A DNA stretch of 64,000 nucleotides from Streptomyces blattellae. Lineage in GTDB: Bacteria > Actinomycetota > Actinomycetes > Streptomycetales > Streptomycetaceae. The position numbers and the translations under genes are program-made. Shown in pieces: positions 51,499-60,883 of the stretch (within the stretch, counting starts at the first letter, position 1; every line of letters starts with the position of its first letter). Where the stretch lies: positions 33,664-97,663 of the forward strand of contig NZ_WJBG01000246.1 of NCBI RefSeq assembly GCF_009709555.1, written 5' to 3'. A model generated the notes under the pieces. It worked only from the letters and a program-made list of their open reading frames with translations, was not told the DNA's origin and ran no database searches.

Positions 51499-53288
51499 GC
51501 TGTCTCCTCGATCTCTTCCAGTTCTTCCCATACGTCTACGTCGTTCAGGGCCGCCTCGTCGTCGGTCTCGCGGGTGACGACGGCCCGGTACCGGGGCTCC
51601 TTCACCAGGAGGTCGCGGTGCACGCCCACCGCCGCGACCTCGCCCTCATGCACCAGCACGACCCGCTCCGCGCGGTCCAGAAGCAGCGGCGAGGAGGTGA
51701 ACACGACGGTCGTGCGCCCCTGCCGCAACTCCCGCACGCCGGTTGCGATCCGTGCCTCGGTGTGCGAGTCGACGGCTGACGTCGGTTCGTCCAGGACGAG
51801 CACTTCGGGGTCCGTCAGCAGTGACCGGGCCAGCGCCAGCCGCTGCCGCTGGCCGCCGGACAGGGAACGCCCGCGCTCGGTGATCCGGGCGTCCAGCGGG
51901 TCCTCCGCATCGAGCGAACCCTGGACGAGCGCGGTCAGGACGTCCTCGCACTGCGCCGCCGCCAGTGCCCGCTCGGCAGCCACATCACCGGACGCGGGCA
52001 CGTCGAGCAGTTCGCGCAGCGAACCCGACAGCAGCACCGGATCCTTGTCCTGGACGAGGACGGCCGTCCGTGCGGAGCCGAGCGGGAGTTCGTCCAGCGG
52101 CACACCGCCCAGCAGGACCGACGTACTCTCCTCCGCGGGGTGCCCGCCCAGCCGTTCCGCCAGCCGCCCGGCCGCGTCGGGGTCGCCGCACACCACCGCG
52201 GTGAACCGGCCGGCGGGAGCCAGCAGACCGGTCGCCGGGTCGTACAGATCCCCGGACGGCACCTCGGCGGCACGCGATCCGCCCGTGTCCGTGGCACGCT
52301 CCAGCGACAGCACACGCGCGGCACGCCGGGCCGACGGACGCGAGAAGGAGTACGCCATCGCGATCTCCTCGAAGTGCCGCAGGGGGTAGGTCAGGACCAT
52401 GACCGAGCTGTAGACGGTGACCAGTTCGCCGACGGTGATCCGGCCCTGGCGGGCGAGATGCACGCCGTACCAGACCACCGTGATCAGCAGCAGCCCCGGC
52501 AGCAGCACCTGGATCGCGGAGATCAGGGACCACATCCGGGCGCTGCGCACGGCCGCGCGGCGCACTTCCTGGGAGGCGCTGCGGTAGCGGTCGAGGAACA
52601 GTTCCTCGCCGCCGATGCCGCGCAGGACGCGCAGTCCGGCCACGGTGTCCGAGGCCAGTTCGGTGGCACGCCCCGCCTTCTCACGCTGGATGTCCGCCCG
52701 CCGGGTCGCGCGGGGGAGCAGCGGCAGCACGGCGATCGCCAGGACGGGCAGACCCGCGGCGACGACCACCCCCAGTGCGGGCTGGTACACGACCAGGGCG
52801 ACGCAGACCAGTACGACGGTGACCGCGGCCGCGGTGAACCGGGACACGGCCTCCACGAACCAGCCGATCTTCTCGACGTCACCCGTGGAGACGGCCACGA
52901 CCTCACCTGCCGCGACGCGCCGGGTCAGCGCCGAGCCCAGCACCGCTGCCTTGCGGGCGAGCAGTTGCTGAACGCGGGCGGCGGCGGTGATCCAGTTGGT
53001 GACCGCCGTGCGGTGCAGGAAGGTGTCGCCGAGCGCGATACCGGCACCGGCCAGTGCCAGCAGGCCGCCCGCGAGGGCCAGCCGGCTGCCTGAGCGGTCG
53101 ACGACTGCCTGGATGGCGAGGCCGACACAGAACGGCAGCGCGGAGACGGACACGAAGTGCAGCAGGCCCCAGGCCAGCGACTTCAACTGCCCACCCAGCT
53201 GATTCCGGAAGAGCCACCGCAGGAAACGGGGGCCCGAGCGTGCGTCCGGCACACCGGGGTCGGGATACGGAAGGCCTTGAATCTGCAT
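51495..53288 (-). CDS. ABC exporter subunit with degenerate Walker A
   Basis: A 597-residue half-transporter, start MQIQGLPYPDPGVPDARSGP at 53288. The membrane domain spans about 35-320. The ATPase domain has VVCGDPDAAGRLAERLGG where Walker A should be; no GKS/T is present. The signature RSLSGGQRQRLALARSLL and Walker B VLVLDEPTSAVD are intact. It is translationally coupled to the next half-transporter. The two together would form one consensus and one dead ATP site. The substrate is unknown. Confidence 0.94.
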   Translation of the reverse strand: MQIQGLPYPDPGVPDARSGPRFLRWLFRNQLGGQLKSLAWGLLHFVSVSALPFCVGLAIQAVVDRSGSRLALAGGLLALAGAGIALGDTFLHRTAVTNWITAAARVQQLLARKAAVLGSALTRRVAAGEVVAVSTGDVEKIGWFVEAVSRFTAAAVTVVLVCVALVVYQPALGVVVAAGLPVLAIAVLPLLPRATRRADIQREKAGRATELASDTVAGLRVLRGIGGEELFLDRYRSASQEVRRAAVRSARMWSLISAIQVLLPGLLLITVVWYGVHLARQGRITVGELVTVYSSVMVLTYPLRHFEEIAMAYSFSRPSARRAARVLSLERATDTGGSRAAEVPSGDLYDPATGLLAPAGRFTAVVCGDPDAAGRLAERLGGHPAEESTSVLLGGVPLDELPLGSARTAVLVQDKDPVLLSGSLRELLDVPASGDVAAERALAAAQCEDVLTALVQGSLDAEDPLDARITERGRSLSGGQRQRLALARSLLTDPEVLVLDEPTSAVDSHTEARIATGVRELRQGRTTVVFTSSPLLLDRAERVVLVHEGEVAAVGVHRDLLVKEPRYRAVVTRETDDEAALNDVDVWEELEEIEETA

Positions 53289-53315
53289 GACGTCCCAGTG
53301 GCTCGTGACAGGTCG

Positions 53316-53385
53316 GAAGAGGTGGAGGACGGAGGTGAGGACGGAGGTGGAGGACAGGGGCGGCGGACAGGGGCGGGAGGGCGGC
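53316..53385. repeat. purine-rich 12-13-bp repeats upstream of the ABC exporter operon
   Basis: GGAGGTGGAGGAC, GGAGGTGAGGAC and GGAGGTGGAGGAC follow each other, then GGGGCGG repeats. The tract lies between the divergent ABC operon and the PNGase A-like gene. Confidence 0.7.
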
Positions 53386-53540
53386 GACAAGCCGTGACAG
53401 GTTCGCGTCGCAACGTGTCCAGAGGCAAACGGTTTTCCGGGCCGGCGAACAGATCCGGCTGCGAGGGCGCCGGAGCCCTCGCCGGATCTGTCTCTGCACC
53501 TCATTGCCAAGGGCGCCCGACTCCCCGTAGAACACCGGCC

Positions 53541-55148
53541 ATGAAGAGACGGATCATCATGTCCATGCTCGCCGGAGCGACCCTCCTCGCGAGCACCTTC
53601 CTCACGGCGGCCCCCGCTCAATCAGCCGACGTCCCGCCCGAGTTCAGCACCACCGACTGGCACGACCCCCTAACCGCCGTCCCGCCCGTCCCCAAGCCCT
53701 CCGGCACGTCCTGCCAAGTCACCCTCGCCGAGGCGCAGTTCCGGGACTTCACGCCGTACACCGGCGCCTACACACCGCCGGACGGCTGCGGCGACCGCTG
53801 GAGCAAGGTGGTCCTGCGCATGGACGGCACGGTCAAGGGACGGCAGTTCGACCGGCTCGGGTATGTGCGTCTCGGCGGTGTCGAGATCTTCCGTACGTCG
53901 ACACCGCAGCCGTCGCCCGACGGCATCGAGTGGTCCGTCGAGAAGGACGTCACGCGCTACAGCGACACCTTCCGCAGCGCCCAGGACGTCGAGATGCTCA
54001 TCGAGAACGTCGTGGACGGCACGTACACCGGGATCATCGACGTCAAGGTCACGCTGACGTTCTACGCGGCCGAAAAGACCAGCACACCGGCAACAGCCCC
54101 CGACCAGATCCTCACCCTCGCCGCCGACTCCACCCTCACCGCCCCGCGCAACAGCGAACGCATCGTCGCCGAGGTGTACGCCACCGGCTCCGGCGGCGGC
54201 TGCGAGGAGTACTGGTATCTGACCGTGCCCGACTCGGCGCCGTACTCGTGCCAGGCCGATGGCGGCCCCTACCGGGAGGTACAGGTGACGGTCGACGGCC
54301 AACTGGCCGGAATCGCCGCGCCGTTCCCGACCGTGTGGACCGGTGGCTGGTCGAACCCCTTCCTCTGGTACGTCGTTCCGGGCCCGCGCGCCTTCGACAT
54401 CAAGCCGATCGAATACGACCTGACACCGTTCGCCGGCCTCCTCAACGACGGCCGTCCGCACCGAGTCGAGGTCTCCGTGGTCGGCGTCCCCGAAGGGCAG
54501 ACCGGCTGGAGCACTCCCGTGAACGTCCTCGTCTGGCAGGACGCGAAGAGTGCACACGTCAGCGGGAAGCTCACCGCCCACCGCACGGCCGAACTCACCA
54601 ACTCCTCGACGTATACGCCCGGTTCGCAACACCGAGTGGACACCGAAGGCGGACATCGGCTCACCGTCGCCGGATACGTCGACACCTCGCACGGCCGGGT
54701 GACGACCACCGTCAGCCGATCCCTGGCGAACACCTCCGTGCACCGCTGGACGGAGGGCGAGACGGTCGACGGTCTCGACGCCCGCTGGACGGACGACGAG
54801 TCGGTCACCGTCGATGGACGCGGTCCGGCCCGGACGACGCGCACAGAGCGGACGTACACGATGGACGGCACGACCACGATCGGCGCGGGCGACCGGTTGC
54901 GGACGGTGCTGTCGCTCGGCGACCGCGCCTCGGTCGTCGCCTTCCAGGGTGGCCGGCGCCTCGCGTGGTCGCGGCTCGACGACACCTATGCGGGCGACGC
55001 CACGTACACGACCAACGTGCCGCGCGACCAGCGGCACGCGGTCGGCACGACGAGCGAGCGGTACCGGCTGCAGGGGACGGGCGGGTGCTACGACCGGGCG
55101 CTGACGACTGTTCAGGGGGTGCTGACCGAGGACCGACGCAGCTGTTGA
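53541..55148 (+). CDS. secreted PNGase A-like amidase
   Basis: A 535-residue exported protein with a Sec signal (MLAGATLLASTFLTAAPAQS, cleavage near 28-30). The body matches peptide-N4-(N-acetyl-beta-glucosaminyl)asparagine amidase A: QVTLAEAQFRDFTPYTGAYT, DRWSKVVLRMDGTVKGRQFD, GYVRLGGVEIFRTSTPQPSP and SNPFLWYVVPGPRAFDIKPI, with a C-terminal beta region. Plant and fungal members remove N-glycans from proteins. Expected role here: extracellular deglycosylation of environmental glycoproteins. It is divergent from the ABC exporter. Confidence 0.9.
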   Translation: MKRRIIMSMLAGATLLASTFLTAAPAQSADVPPEFSTTDWHDPLTAVPPVPKPSGTSCQVTLAEAQFRDFTPYTGAYTPPDGCGDRWSKVVLRMDGTVKGRQFDRLGYVRLGGVEIFRTSTPQPSPDGIEWSVEKDVTRYSDTFRSAQDVEMLIENVVDGTYTGIIDVKVTLTFYAAEKTSTPATAPDQILTLAADSTLTAPRNSERIVAEVYATGSGGGCEEYWYLTVPDSAPYSCQADGGPYREVQVTVDGQLAGIAAPFPTVWTGGWSNPFLWYVVPGPRAFDIKPIEYDLTPFAGLLNDGRPHRVEVSVVGVPEGQTGWSTPVNVLVWQDAKSAHVSGKLTAHRTAELTNSSTYTPGSQHRVDTEGGHRLTVAGYVDTSHGRVTTTVSRSLANTSVHRWTEGETVDGLDARWTDDESVTVDGRGPARTTRTERTYTMDGTTTIGAGDRLRTVLSLGDRASVVAFQGGRRLAWSRLDDTYAGDATYTTNVPRDQRHAVGTTSERYRLQGTGGCYDRALTTVQGVLTEDRRSC

Positions 55149-55243
55149 GGTCTGTGGTATGTCACATGCCACCAGGGGCGGATTTACATGACCGATACAC
55201 AAAGGTTTCCGGAAGGATCAACGGCGCCCGGAGAGTGATCGGC

Positions 55244-55289
55244 ACGGAAACCGCTTTCCGTATGGCAGAAGTCCTACGGGGCTTCTGCT
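55244..55289 (+). promoter_or_regulatory. two small hairpins upstream of the symporter gene
   Basis: ACGGAAA-CCGC-TTTCCGT (55244-55261) is a perfect 7-bp dyad, and GCAGAAG with CTTCTGC frames a second hairpin at 55266-55289. They may be an operator or attenuator for the downstream symporter, or a terminator of the PNGase A-like gene. Confidence 0.5.
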
Positions 55290-55317
55290 GTACCGCCGTC
55301 CCCTCTAGGAGTTGCCC

Positions 55318-56736
55318 GTGCCGCCGTCCGTCCCGTCCCTGCCGCGACGCGTCGCACGCATACTGCGTACCTCTCTCTTCGCGCAGGTCGCCTGCGCGCT
55401 CGTGCTGGGCATCGTCGTCGGCAGACTGTGGCCCGACTTCGCCGCGGATCTGCAGCCGCTCGGCGACGGTTTCACCCGGCTCATCAAGACGATCATCTCG
55501 CCGCTGGTGTTCTGCGTGGTCGTCGTCGGCATTGCCAAGGCCGGTGACCTGAAGGCGTTCGGCCGGATCGGGCTGAAGGCCCTGATCTGGTTCGAGATCG
55601 CGAGCACGCTCGCCCTGCTCATCGGACTTCTCGCCGCCAACGTCGTGCAGCCGGGTTCGGGGATGAACGTCGACCCGTCCACGCTCGACACCTCGGCGGT
55701 CGACGCGAAGACCGGCGGCGGGGAGCTGCCCTCGACCACTGAGTTCATCATCGACGCGATCCCGACCAGTTTCATCGGAGCCTTCGCCGAGAACGAGCTT
55801 CTCCAGGTGCTCATCCTGGCCTGTCTGGTGGGCGCCGCGCTGCTCCACCTCGGCCACACCAAGGTGCCGCAGGTCCTGCCCGCCATCGAGCAGGCCCAAG
55901 AGATCATCTTCGCGGTCGTCGGCTTCATCATGCGCCTCGCCCCGATCGCGGTGTTCGGTGCCATGGCCGTCCTGATCGGCCAGTACGGGCTCGGTGTCAT
56001 CGAGACCTACGCCAAGCTGATCGTCCTGTGCTATGCGGCCGCGGCGTTCTTCATAACGCTGCTCGCCGTCGCCCTGCGGATGGTCACCGGGCTGAGCCTG
56101 TGGAAGTTCCTGCGCTACATCCGTGAGGAGATGCTCCTCGCGCTCGGCACCGCCTCCACGGAGTCCGTCATGCCGCGGGTGATGCAGAAGCTGCGCAAGG
56201 CCGGCGCCCGCGACGACGCCGTCGGGCTGGTGCTGCCCACCGGCTACTCCTTCAACCTCGACGGCGCCTCGCTCTACCTGTCCATCGGCACGCTGTTCAT
56301 CGCGCAGGCCGTGGGCGTGGACCTCAGTCTGAGCCAGCAGATCACCGTGATCCTGGTGCTGATGCTCACCAGCAAGGGCATGGCGGGCATCCCCGGTTCC
56401 GCCTTCCTCGCCCTGTCCGCGACCGCTTCCTCGCTGGGTGCCATCCCCGCCGGGGCCGTCGCCCTTCTGCTCGGCGTGGACCGCATCATGGACTCGATGC
56501 GCGTCGTCACGAACCTGCTCGGCAACTGCGTCGCCGTGTTCGCCGTGTCCCGGTGGGAGGGTGCGCTGGACATGGAACGGGCGAGGAAGGTGCTGGGCGG
56601 AGAGGTCGAACCCACGGCCAAGGGCGGCGAAACCGACGAGTCCACCCCTGCCGACGAGGCGCCGCGAACTGATGCCCCCGCCCCCGCCGCCGTACTCACC
56701 CGGCCGGCCAAGGAGCCCGCACCCGAGGCCAGTTGA
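55318..56736 (+). CDS. dctA: dicarboxylate/cation symporter (DAACS family)
   Basis: A 472-residue transporter of the DctA/GltP family. GTG at 55318 follows AGGAG. Family motifs include FTRLIKTIISPLVFCVVVVG, LALGTASTESVMPRVMQKLR (serine-rich re-entrant loop), GYSFNLDGASLYLSIGTLFI, and KGMAGIPGSAFLALSATASS, ending with LLGVDRIMDSMRVVTNLLGN, which holds the cation and substrate Asp residues. About eight membrane helices plus two re-entrant loops are expected. It imports C4-dicarboxylates with H+ or Na+. Confidence 0.94.
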   Translation: MPPSVPSLPRRVARILRTSLFAQVACALVLGIVVGRLWPDFAADLQPLGDGFTRLIKTIISPLVFCVVVVGIAKAGDLKAFGRIGLKALIWFEIASTLALLIGLLAANVVQPGSGMNVDPSTLDTSAVDAKTGGGELPSTTEFIIDAIPTSFIGAFAENELLQVLILACLVGAALLHLGHTKVPQVLPAIEQAQEIIFAVVGFIMRLAPIAVFGAMAVLIGQYGLGVIETYAKLIVLCYAAAAFFITLLAVALRMVTGLSLWKFLRYIREEMLLALGTASTESVMPRVMQKLRKAGARDDAVGLVLPTGYSFNLDGASLYLSIGTLFIAQAVGVDLSLSQQITVILVLMLTSKGMAGIPGSAFLALSATASSLGAIPAGAVALLLGVDRIMDSMRVVTNLLGNCVAVFAVSRWEGALDMERARKVLGGEVEPTAKGGETDESTPADEAPRTDAPAPAAVLTRPAKEPAPEAS

Positions 56737-56793
56737 CGCACCACACCCTCATGCGGCCACCGTCCCTTTCCAGGGGTGGTGGCCGCGGCATTC

Positions 56794-57237
56794 TCAACCC
56801 TGCCGCGCCTTGTCCACCAACGTGTCCAGCAATGACCCGAGCACGGCACGCTCCACGTGCGTCAAGGGCGCCAGGATCTCGTCGGCCGCCGCTCTGCGCG
56901 CCCCCCGAAGCTCGCCCAGCGCCTTGTGCCCGTCGTCGGTCAACTCGATGCGGATCACCCGCCGATTGCTGGGGTCGGGCACTCGCCGCACCTTTCCGCT
57001 CGCCTCCAGCCCGTCGACCAGCGAGGTGACGGCCCGCGGGACCACCTCCAGCCGCTCGGCGAGGTCGGCCATACGTGGCGGCGCCTCGTAATGCGCGAGG
57101 GTGCGCAGCAGCCGGGACTGCGCCGGGGTTATGCCCAGGCCGGACTGCTCGATGTGCCGCTTCTGGATCCGGTGCACACGCCGGGTGAACCGCAGCAGCT
57201 GCTCGGCCAGCGGACCGTCGGGATCGGGGGTGGTCAT
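56794..57237 (-). CDS. MarR-family regulator
   Basis: A 147-residue MarR protein: IEQSGLGITPAQSRLLRTLA, the recognition region PPRMADLAERLEVVPRAVTS, LVDGLEASGKVRR and the wing VPDPSNRRVIRIELTDDG. It is divergent from an ABC exporter with an inverted repeat between, a standard layout in which MarR represses the exporter and itself. Confidence 0.93.
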   Translation of the reverse strand: MTTPDPDGPLAEQLLRFTRRVHRIQKRHIEQSGLGITPAQSRLLRTLAHYEAPPRMADLAERLEVVPRAVTSLVDGLEASGKVRRVPDPSNRRVIRIELTDDGHKALGELRGARRAAADEILAPLTHVERAVLGSLLDTLVDKARQG

Positions 57238-57261
57238 GCGGGAACAATATCAGGATGCCGT

Positions 57262-57286
57262 TCATTGTGAGTATAGGTAACAATGA
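57262..57286. promoter_or_regulatory. inverted repeat operator between MarR and ABC exporter
   Basis: TCATTGT (57262-57268) and its exact complement ACAATGA (57280-57286) flank an 11-base AT-rich spacer. This fits a MarR operator overlapping the promoters of both genes. Confidence 0.7.
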
Positions 57287-57330
57287 GCTATGCTCCGTCA
57301 ATCATCGTCCACTCACCACCGCAGGAGCCC

Positions 57331-59139
57331 ATGAAACCCGAGCGCGAACCCGCGTGGACCCCGCCCGCCGACGCCGACGCCGAGGAGCAGCCCCGGCAGG
57401 TGCGGCGCATCCTGGCACTCTTCCGTCCGTACCGCGGACGTCTCGCCATCGTCGGCCTCCTGGTCGGCGCCTCGTCCCTCGTCTCCGTAGCCGCCCCCTT
57501 CTTCCTGAAGGCCATCCTCGACACCGCGATCCCGCAGGGCCGCACCGGGCTGCTCAGCCTCCTCGCGCTCGGCATGATCCTGAGCGCCGTCCTCACCAGC
57601 GTCTTCGGCGTCCTGCAGACCCTGATCTCCACGACGGTCGGCCAGCGCGTCATGCACGACCTGCGCACCGCCGTCTACGACCGGCTGCAACGCATGTCGC
57701 TCGCCTTCTTCACCCGTACCCGCACCGGCGAGGTCCAGTCCCGCATCGCCAACGACATCGGCGGCATGCAGGCCACCGTCACCTCCACCGCCACCTCACT
57801 GGTCGCCAACTTCACCAGCGTGGTCGCCACGATCATCGCGATGATCGCGCTGGACTGGCGACTGACCGTCGTCTCGCTGCTCCTGCTGCCGGCGTTCGTG
57901 TGGATCAGCCGCCGCGTCGGCGACGAACGCCGGAAGATCACCACCCAGCGCCAGAAACAGATGGCCGCGATGGCCGCCACGGTCACCGAGTCGCTTTCGG
58001 TCAGCGGCATCCTGCTCGGCCGCACGATGGGCCGCTCCGACTCGCTGACGAAGTCGTTCGGGGAGGAGTCCGAGGAACTGGTCGACCTCGAAGTGCGGTC
58101 GAACATGGCCGGGCGCTGGCGGATGGCCGTCATCACGATCGTCATGGCCGCGATGCCCGCCGTCATCTACTGGGCCGCGGGCATGGCCCTCCAGCTGGGC
58201 GGCCCCGCGGTCTCGATCGGCACCATCGTCGCCTTCGTCTCCCTCCAGCAGGGCCTGTTCCGCCCGGCCGTGAGCCTGCTCGGCACCGGCGTCCAGATCC
58301 AGGCCTCTCTCGCCCTGTTCCAGCGCATCTTCGAATATCTCGACCTGCCCATAGACATCACCGAGCGCGAGCACCCCGTCCACTTGGACCGCGTCAAGGG
58401 CGAGGTCCGCTTCGAGGACGTCGAGTTCCGCTACGACGACAAGAGCGGGCCGATCCTGGACGGCATCGACGTCACCGTCCCCGCCGGCGGCTCTCTCGCG
58501 ATCGTCGGCCCGACCGGCGCGGGCAAGTCCACGCTCGGCTGTCTGGTGCCGCGGCTGTACGACGTCACGGGCGGTCGCGTCACCCTCGACGGCATCGACG
58601 TCCGCGACCTCGACTTCGACACCCTCGCCCGCGCGGTCGGCGTCGTCTCCCAGGAGACGTACCTCTTCCACGCCTCCATCGCCGAGAACCTGCGCTTCGC
58701 GAAGCCGGAGGCCACCGACGAGGAGCTGCACGCGGCGGCCAGGGCGGCCCAGATCCACGACCACATCGCCGCGCTGCCCGACGGGTACGACACGGTCGTC
58801 GGCGAACGCGGTCACCGCTTCTCCGGCGGCGAGAAGCAGCGCCTGGCCATCGCGCGCACGATCCTGCGCGACCCACCCGTGCTCATCCTCGACGAGGCGA
58901 CCAGCGCCCTGGACACCCGCACCGAGCACGCCGTCCAGGAAGCGATCGACGCACTGTCGGCCAACCGCACCACGCTCACCATCGCGCACCGCCTGTCCAC
59001 CATTCGGGGTGCCGACCAGATCGTGGTCCTGGACGCCGGGCGCGCGGTCGAACGCGGCACCCATGAGGAGCTGTTGGGCCGCGAGGGCCGGTATGCGGCT
59101 CTGGTCCGCAGAGACGCCCAACTGGAGCCGACAAGGTGA
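57331..59139 (+). CDS. ABC exporter (fused permease and ATPase)
   Basis: A 602-residue homodimer-type half-exporter. ATG at 57331 has GCAGGAG upstream; an ATG at 57283 lies in the operator. The membrane domain spans about 35-330 (RIANDIGGMQATVTSTATSL, coupling helix). ATPase: Walker A IVGPTGAGKSTLGCL, Q loop VGVVSQETYLF, signature HRFSGGEKQRLAIARTIL, Walker B VLILDEATSALD, H loop IAHRLSTIRGADQ, all intact. Probably a drug or metabolite exporter controlled by the divergent MarR. Confidence 0.95.
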   Translation: MKPEREPAWTPPADADAEEQPRQVRRILALFRPYRGRLAIVGLLVGASSLVSVAAPFFLKAILDTAIPQGRTGLLSLLALGMILSAVLTSVFGVLQTLISTTVGQRVMHDLRTAVYDRLQRMSLAFFTRTRTGEVQSRIANDIGGMQATVTSTATSLVANFTSVVATIIAMIALDWRLTVVSLLLLPAFVWISRRVGDERRKITTQRQKQMAAMAATVTESLSVSGILLGRTMGRSDSLTKSFGEESEELVDLEVRSNMAGRWRMAVITIVMAAMPAVIYWAAGMALQLGGPAVSIGTIVAFVSLQQGLFRPAVSLLGTGVQIQASLALFQRIFEYLDLPIDITEREHPVHLDRVKGEVRFEDVEFRYDDKSGPILDGIDVTVPAGGSLAIVGPTGAGKSTLGCLVPRLYDVTGGRVTLDGIDVRDLDFDTLARAVGVVSQETYLFHASIAENLRFAKPEATDEELHAAARAAQIHDHIAALPDGYDTVVGERGHRFSGGEKQRLAIARTILRDPPVLILDEATSALDTRTEHAVQEAIDALSANRTTLTIAHRLSTIRGADQIVVLDAGRAVERGTHEELLGREGRYAALVRRDAQLEPTR

Positions 59140-59212
59140 AGATATGCCGAGTTTGTGACGATATGCGGGTTACGGTCTCCGCATGTACTTCGACACTCCG
59201 CCACGGAGCACC

Positions 59213-60022
59213 ATGCGACTGACGCGTCGGGGCCGTATCGCCCTCATCGCGGCCGGCGCCGTCCTGGCCGGCACCGCCGTGGCGGTGCCGCTGCTCACTC
59301 TGGGCGGCGAGGAAGAGGCCGAGCCGGCGTCCCTGGTGATCCCGGAGGGCTGGCGTGCGGGCCAGGTCTACGACGCCGTCGACAAGGCCCTTGAGCGACC
59401 GCCCGGCACCACCAAGAAGTCTCTGGCCAAGGCCAACCTGAGGCTGCCGGTCGACGCCGAGGGCAACCCGGAGGGCTATCTCTTCCCGGCGACGTACCCG
59501 ATCGACGAGAAGGCCACGCCGGAGGCGCTGCTGTCGACGATGGTCGACACCGCCAATCAGAGGTTCAACGGCGTCCCGATCGCCGCCGGTGCGCAGCGCA
59601 ACGCGATGAACGTCTATCAGGCGGTGACCATCGCGAGCATCGTGCAGGCCGAGGCCGCCACCAAGGCGGACATGGGCAAGGTGGCCCGGGTCATCTTCAA
59701 CCGGCTCGAACGCGGTATGCCGCTCCAGATGGACTCCACCATCAACTACGCGCTCAACCGCTCCACCGTGAAGACCACCCTCGACGACCTGCGGATCGAG
59801 AGCCCCTACAACTCGTACCAGCGCATGGGACTGCCGCCCACACCCATCGACAGCCCCGGCGAGGAGGCGCTGCGCGCGGCGGCCACTCCGACGCCGGGCG
59901 ACTGGCTGTACTTCGTCACGGTCAAGCGGGGCGACACCCGCTTCACGGCCGACTACGCCGAGCACCAGCGCAACGTGGCGGAGTTCAACGCCCTCCAGAA
60001 GGCCCCGCAGGCCACGACATGA
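59213..60022 (+). CDS. MltG/YceG-like endolytic transglycosylase
   Basis: About 269 residues. Start MRLTRRGRIALIAAGAVLAG at 59213 with GGAG upstream; an ATG at 59183 has none. A signal anchor (residues 7-25) is followed by the YceG core: GYLFPATYPIDEKATPEALL, VTIASIVQAEAATKADMGKV (catalytic Glu in QAEA), ARVIFNRLERGMPLQMDSTI, NYAL, PYNSYQRMGLPPTPIDSPGE. The N-terminal LysM-like region is short. Expected role: cleavage of nascent glycan strands on the outer face of the membrane. Confidence 0.92.
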   Translation: MRLTRRGRIALIAAGAVLAGTAVAVPLLTLGGEEEAEPASLVIPEGWRAGQVYDAVDKALERPPGTTKKSLAKANLRLPVDAEGNPEGYLFPATYPIDEKATPEALLSTMVDTANQRFNGVPIAAGAQRNAMNVYQAVTIASIVQAEAATKADMGKVARVIFNRLERGMPLQMDSTINYALNRSTVKTTLDDLRIESPYNSYQRMGLPPTPIDSPGEEALRAAATPTPGDWLYFVTVKRGDTRFTADYAEHQRNVAEFNALQKAPQATT

Positions 60023-60034
60023 CCGGCAGGGGCA

Positions 60035-60838
60035 TCACGCGGCGACCGGCTCCTCGGCGGGCAGTCGCCTGATGTCCCGCACGGCCGCACGGCCCGCCCG
60101 GTTGGCGCCGATGGTGCTCGCCGACGGACCGTAGCCGACCAGATGGATCCGCGAATCGGCGACCGCGCGGGTCCCGTCGAGCCGGATCCCACCGCCCGGC
60201 TCGCGCAGCCTCAGCGGCCTCAGATGGTCGATGGCGGCCCGGAACCCGGTCGCCCACAGGACGACGTCGGCGGACACGTGCCGCCCGTCGTTCCACGCCA
60301 CCCCCTCCGGGGTGACCCGGTCGAACATCGGCTGCCGGTCCAGGACCCCGTCCGCGAGCCCTTGCCGAATCGCGTCGTTCAACAGCAGCCCCGTGACGGA
60401 CACCACGCTCCGCGGCGGCAGCCCCTGCCGCACCCGTTCCTCCACCAGGGCGACCGCAGCACGGCCGGCGTTCTCGTCGAAGGGCCCCTCGCGGAAGACC
60501 GGGGGCCGCCGGGTGGCCCAGGTCGTGGCCGCCGCGTACGGGGCGATCTCCAGAAGATGCTGCGTACCGGACGCACCCCCGCCGACCACGGCGACCCGCA
60601 GCCCGGCGAACTCCTCCGGCCCCGCGTACTGCGCCGTGTGCGACTGCCGGCCCCGGAAGGTCTCCTGACCGGGATAGCGCGCCGAGAACGGCCGGTCCCA
60701 GGTTCCCGTCGCGTTGATCAGCGCCCGGCTCGACCACACGCCGTCCGAAGTCTCCACGAGCAGCCGCCCCGCGTCGCCCGCACGCACGGCACGGACGTCG
60801 ACGGGCCGCCGTACCCGCAGATCGAACGGCCCCGAGAG
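60035..60838 (-). pseudogene. flavin monooxygenase-like NAD(P)-binding protein, N-terminus lost
   Basis: The frame contains ALINATGTWDRPFSARYPGQ, LRVAVVGGGASGTQHLLEIA (NADPH Rossmann motif), VVLWATGFRAAIDHLRPLRL, and HLVGYGPSASTIGANRAGRA, as in class B flavin monooxygenases/CzcO-type proteins. The N-terminal FAD GxGxxG domain (about 90-100 residues) is missing; the frame runs open to about 60838 with no family start. It is therefore a 5'-truncated gene. It converges on mltG. Confidence 0.75.
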
Positions 60839-60883
60839 TTCTGATGACGTGCGCGGCGGGTGGTGTGCGCGAGGATGGGATGC

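Noticed and set aside
57283..57330. ATG 57283 as start of the MarR-linked ABC exporter
   Set aside because: It overlaps the operator repeat and has no ribosome site; ATG 57331 has GCAGGAG.
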